Shown in pieces: positions 61,017-64,000 of a DNA stretch of 64,000 nt. The notes under the pieces were generated by a model. It saw only the letters and a program-made list of their open reading frames with translations, did no database searches and was not told the DNA's origin. The stretch is from CAZHOV01 sp964534315 (GTDB lineage: Bacteria > Bacteroidota > Bacteroidia > Chitinophagales > Saprospiraceae): contig CAZHOV010000001.1 of NCBI GenBank assembly GCA_964534315.1, positions 29,242 through 93,241 of the forward strand, in the 5' to 3' direction. Position numbers and translations under genes: made by a program. Within the stretch, counting starts at the first letter, position 1, and each line of letters opens with the position of its first letter.

Positions 61017-61152
61017 CAGTTACCCAGTTACCCAGTTACCCAGTTACCCAGTTACCCAGTTACCCAGTTACCTCGTTACCTAGTTACCTCGTTACCCAGT
61101 TACCCAGTTACCTCGTTACCTAGTTACCTCGTTACCTAGTTACCTCGTTACC
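61017..61152. repeat. 17-copy 8-bp tandem repeat (satellite)
   Basis: Units are CAGTTACC (9 copies), TCGTTACC (5) and TAGTTACC (3), without gaps. On the minus strand the first seven copies give six GGG runs separated by five bases, a G-quadruplex pattern. The array supplies the stop codon and last codons of the gene at 61140. Confidence 0.95.
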
Positions 61153-61793
61153 TCGTACTTCCCATACATGTAAATTCCATAGACAATATGCAGGATACCA
61201 AAACCCATAGCCCAGAATTCGAGGCCGTAGCCTATGAAAAAGAGACCGGTTAGTCCAAGGGCTACTTCGCACAGGCCGAGGTAACGGATGTCATGCAGCG
61301 TATATTTGCTGGCATTAATGAGGCCCAGGCCATAGAATATAAGCGTTGCCGGAGCTACTAAATTATAGTATTCCTGTTGGATGAGTGCCAGGCAAAAGAC
61401 GCCACCCACTGCCAATGGTATAGCCAGGTTGATCAGTAATCGTTGGGTTAGCGGATCCCAGATCTTTTGCTTCTTTTGCTTAGCTTTTCGGGTCGTGAAA
61501 AAGATAGCTGTTCCGATCGCTCCTAATAATACAAAGGCTACTGTTGCGGCGAAGAAAATCCGATAATCAATACCCCAATTATTGTCAGGGATATTGTAAC
61601 CGGGAACGATCACTTTTCCGTCAAATGGTATTTTTCCGGCATAAACGTAAGTCAATGCCGCACCAATAAGAGCAAAAATACCCGCCGCCACTCCCGATAG
61701 CCCGCTCAGGGAAATAAATCGCGAAGATCGTTCCATCAAGGACCGGATCTCACTGAGTGTATTTAGATGTTCTTGAGATGTTTGTATATTCAT
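61140..61793 (-). CDS. Six-helix membrane protein of unknown function
   Basis: The opening 'LSEIRSLMERSSRFISLSGLSGVAAGIFALIGAAL' is a conserved Bacteroidota family start; I know no function for it. Six hydrophobic segments span 217 residues. Relatives are often encoded just before a small winged-helix regulator, as here (60436-60735), but 404 bp of repeat-bearing DNA separate them. The last residues (EVTR) and the stop are encoded by units of the 8-bp satellite, so the C-terminus depends on the repeat phase. Confidence 0.8.
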   Translation of the reverse strand: MNIQTSQEHLNTLSEIRSLMERSSRFISLSGLSGVAAGIFALIGAALTYVYAGKIPFDGKVIVPGYNIPDNNWGIDYRIFFAATVAFVLLGAIGTAIFFTTRKAKQKKQKIWDPLTQRLLINLAIPLAVGGVFCLALIQQEYYNLVAPATLIFYGLGLINASKYTLHDIRYLGLCEVALGLTGLFFIGYGLEFWAMGFGILHIVYGIYMYGKYEVTR

Positions 61794-61958
61794 TGTAATG
61801 TCTTTACAAGTACTTTGAAAAACAAAGTTAGTGTTAAATGTCTTTTAAGTCAAGGTTTTGTCAAGATTTGTCTAAATTTTAACAGGATTGGGTTTTAGCT
61901 GTTAATTTTGGGTGAGTAGATGAGAGATAAATTCAGTTTATCAATAAAAATTTTAATT

Positions 61959-63185
61959 ATGAAAAAAATACTTGTATTACTTTTTCTGGGGATGATTACT
62001 TGTATTGGTTTGAGGGCGCAGATGGAAGTGCCCAATCAGTTGCGTGTAGATGTGGTGTATTTGTCTTCTGATTATCTGGAGGGGCGCGCGCCGGGTGAGC
62101 GGGGTGAGCAGCTGGCGGCAGAATATTTGGCTAAGCGTTTCGAAGAGATGGGCTTGGAGCCGAAAGGAACGGAGGGATATTACCAGCCATTTACCTTTAA
62201 AGAAAATGTGAAAAAAGAAAATGGTGAAGGTACAGAGATGGTGGAAGGAAACGGATTGAATGTGATTGGCTTCATTAATAACAAAGCCAAAACGACTGTT
62301 GTCATCGGAGCGCATTACGATCACCTGGGTTATGGTCATTTTGGTTCCCGGTATGTGGGTGAGCCAGCTATTCATAATGGTGCAGACGATAATGCAAGTG
62401 GGGTGGCTGCCCTACTCTACCTGGCAGAGCAATTGAAAGAAAGCAAACTGAAGAAAAATAATTATCTATTTATCGGCTTCTCTGCTGAAGAAAAAGGGTT
62501 GTTTGGCTCGAAGTATTTTGTTGAGCATCCTACGGTGGCACTAGAGAAGATCAATTGCATGCTCAATATGGATATGATCGGGCGGCTGAATGAGGAGAAA
62601 ACGCTTATCGTTAATGCTGCAGGCACTTCTCCGGCCTGGAAGCCATTATTAGAAAAAATTGGAGTAGACGGGATCAAGGTGAAAACTACTGATTCAGGAA
62701 TCGGGCCTTCCGATCATACTTCCTTTTACAAGAAAGATATTCCGGTTTTACATTTTTTCACTGGTCAGCACCAGGACTATCATAAGCCTATTGACGATGC
62801 ATTACTTATCAATTTTGAGGGACTACATTCCGTGAGTAAGTTTGTCTATGGCGTGGTGGAAGGATTAAATAAGGAAGGCAAGCTGGAATTTACAGAAACC
62901 AAGGAAGAAAAGCCTGCCGGAAAACCTCGCTACAAAGTGACTTTAGGGGTAATGCCCGACTATACCTATTCTGGCAATGGCATGCGCATTGACGCCGTAA
63001 TCGGCGGTCGCCCGGCGGCCAAAGCTGGATTAGAGGACGGCGATATTGTGGTTCAGATTGGTGACACCAAAGTGACTGACATATATAAATACATGGAAGC
63101 CCTTGGAAATTATGAGGTTGGTATGAAGGCCAAAGTTGTGGTAAAGCGCGGAGAAGAGCGGGTGACGAAGGAGGTTACGTTTTAA
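61959..63185 (+). CDS. M28-family zinc aminopeptidase with C-terminal PDZ domain
   Basis: The start at 61959 gives MKKILVLLFLGMITCIGLRAQ, a good signal peptide; 61920 would add 13 residues. Zinc motifs are 'GAHYDHLGYG' (His, Asp), 'HNGADDNASGVAALL', 'FSAEEKGLFGSKYF' and 'NMDMIGR', and the last histidine is in 'FFTGQHQDYHKPIDD'. A PDZ domain (about 325-405) includes 'GLEDGDIVVQIGDTKVTDIY'. It is an exported peptidase of the bacterial leucyl aminopeptidase type with PDZ, common in Bacteroidota. It stands alone. Confidence 0.93.
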   Translation: MKKILVLLFLGMITCIGLRAQMEVPNQLRVDVVYLSSDYLEGRAPGERGEQLAAEYLAKRFEEMGLEPKGTEGYYQPFTFKENVKKENGEGTEMVEGNGLNVIGFINNKAKTTVVIGAHYDHLGYGHFGSRYVGEPAIHNGADDNASGVAALLYLAEQLKESKLKKNNYLFIGFSAEEKGLFGSKYFVEHPTVALEKINCMLNMDMIGRLNEEKTLIVNAAGTSPAWKPLLEKIGVDGIKVKTTDSGIGPSDHTSFYKKDIPVLHFFTGQHQDYHKPIDDALLINFEGLHSVSKFVYGVVEGLNKEGKLEFTETKEEKPAGKPRYKVTLGVMPDYTYSGNGMRIDAVIGGRPAAKAGLEDGDIVVQIGDTKVTDIYKYMEALGNYEVGMKAKVVVKRGEERVTKEVTF

Positions 63186-63198
63186 ACATACACTTCCA

Positions 63199-63267
63199 AG
63201 CCCAGAAAGGTAGGTAGGCAGAATTAGCGTTTCTGTCAATTTGTCTGCCTGCCTTGGCTTTAAAAAA
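63199..63267. terminator. Probable terminator after the peptidase gene
   Basis: GGTAGGCAGA (63213-63222) pairs with TCTGCCTGCC (63244-63253) with one G-T pair; AAGCC and GGCTT extend it. On the minus strand it is preceded by the T-run of the plus-strand TAAAAAAA. Confidence 0.5.
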
Positions 63268-63408
63268 ATGTAATCGTTGTTTTCAAAAACAACAGTATTA
63301 GGAATTAGAGTTTTCAGATTCTACCTTTTAGTTAATTATTATTCTCAATTTCAGGATGATAAATAGATGAGAATTAAAAAAAATGATAAAATTTGATAAC
63401 CCCTGAAG

Positions 63409-63954
63409 TCAAAGTTGATATTTTTTAATTAAAAGTATTTTATTTTGATCAACCTTACGAATTATCCAAATTTCATCACCAATTATTTTTAAAAAATCGC
63501 ATACAATTTCGGGGTGATATAGCTCTTTTGTGGTAACGCCAATATCTTTCTCATAAGAAGTTACGAATAAACCCGGTTGATTTTTTTTATGAAAGACAAA
63601 GCGAAAGCTATTTTCAGCTATTTCAAGATCATAAATCCTTGAGGGATTAAAATCAATAGCTACTTCAAAATGGGTTTCAAGGAAATCAGATAAAGTTATC
63701 CACGTCCCTTTGTTCAGATCCAAAAAGCCAAAAAGAGTAGAATAGAAAATGTATTTATCAGAATTTAATGTTAGATATTTGGGGATGTTTCCATATGAGT
63801 ATAGTCTTAAAATTTTTTGAAGACTATCCGATAGCATTAATTCTTGGAATCTAAAATTTTCAACTAATTGCAAGTTCATTTCTTCAAATTCAAAAATTCC
63901 TCCATAGTGATTATTTTGAAGTTTTCCGTCCTCTAAATCAGTAGGAGTATCCAT
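63409..63954 (-). CDS. Hypothetical protein of unknown family
   Basis: An open frame of about 180 residues, with an ATG at 63954 or a GTG at 63963 as start, and an in-frame TAA 18 bp upstream of the GTG. The composition is aromatic and charged ('YGNIPKYLTLNSDKYIFYSTLFGFLDLNKG', 'NSFRFVFHKKNQPGLF') with likely beta strands, as in propeller or lipoprotein-like folds. No signal peptide and no family are recognised. It is near the end of the window and could be the remnant of a longer gene. Confidence 0.5.
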   Translation of the reverse strand: MDTPTDLEDGKLQNNHYGGIFEFEEMNLQLVENFRFQELMLSDSLQKILRLYSYGNIPKYLTLNSDKYIFYSTLFGFLDLNKGTWITLSDFLETHFEVAIDFNPSRIYDLEIAENSFRFVFHKKNQPGLFVTSYEKDIGVTTKELYHPEIVCDFLKIIGDEIWIIRKVDQNKILLIKKYQL

Positions 63955-64000
63955 CAACCCCACCCCATCTTGCTTTTAAGCAGGATGCTGTTGACCTTTG

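Noticed and set aside
61017..61152. CRISPR-like array
   Set aside because: Units are 8 bp and contiguous with no spacers; no cas genes.

Overview
The window looks like a chromosomal segment of a Bacteroidota bacterium, most likely from the Saprospiria (Saprospiraceae/Lewinella-like). This is inferred from content: TonB-dependent receptor plus DUF4249 lipoprotein, DUF5686 protein, a T9SS sorting-domain remnant, DUF2851, DUF4837, a CrtD-type carotenoid desaturase, heptaprenyl/geranylgeranyl-glyceryl phosphate synthase, PorT-like barrel, and several promoters of the Bacteroidota type (TTG, about 20 bp, TAnnTTTG). No rRNA, CRISPR array, phage block or full insertion sequence was seen. The only tRNA found is tRNA-Asn(GTT).

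Layout. 1-3443: efflux genes (TolC, membrane-fusion protein) and a small glycosyltransferase. 3496-9565: DinB protein, then a probable secondary-metabolite group (cytochrome P450, CrtD-like desaturase overlapping an HHxxxD acyltransferase, sulfotransferase). 9661-19716: DUF5686 protein, TPR-like protein with a fatty-acid/sterol hydroxylase, rhomboid protease, DUF2851, LpxK, a glycosyltransferase with a tandem-repeat linker overlapping an ECF sigma factor, RsmG. 19730-24829 (minus): a phenylacetate-type operon (PaaY, a 5'-truncated PqqB-like gene, PaaZ, enoyl-CoA hydratase, membrane protein) interrupted by a GxxExxY cassette with 45-bp terminal inverted repeats. 25223-39620: housekeeping and exported genes (hydroxyacid dehydrogenase, FKBP lipoprotein, thioredoxin, FtcD, TonB receptor/DUF4249, MsrB, DHFR, PBP2, Uma2, second sulfotransferase, PfkB kinase), plus a probable small protein and a probable small RNA.

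39621-40860 is the most unusual stretch: an intact tRNA-Asn gene between two broken tRNA-Asn-like copies, each carrying the same palindromic hairpin at a different place, followed by nested palindromes and a free-standing GIY-YIG nuclease. 41030-54724 holds a surface L-domain protein, SRPBCC protein, SABATH methyltransferase, BCCT carrier, a decayed T9SS protein, glucan phosphorylase, GGGP synthase, RsgA, hydrolase, barrel protein, aspartoacylase-like protein, fumarylacetoacetase and DUF4837. 54725-63954 contains a MITE-like element, MoxR ATPase, TlpA-like protein, an HD-Pycsar-effector fusion, a Coq4/regulator operon, a three-hairpin element next to a 17-copy 8-bp satellite, an M28 peptidase and an unknown gene.

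Most genes are in short operons of 2-4 genes with tight spacing, and convergent pairs often share hairpin terminators that also encode the ends of the proteins.
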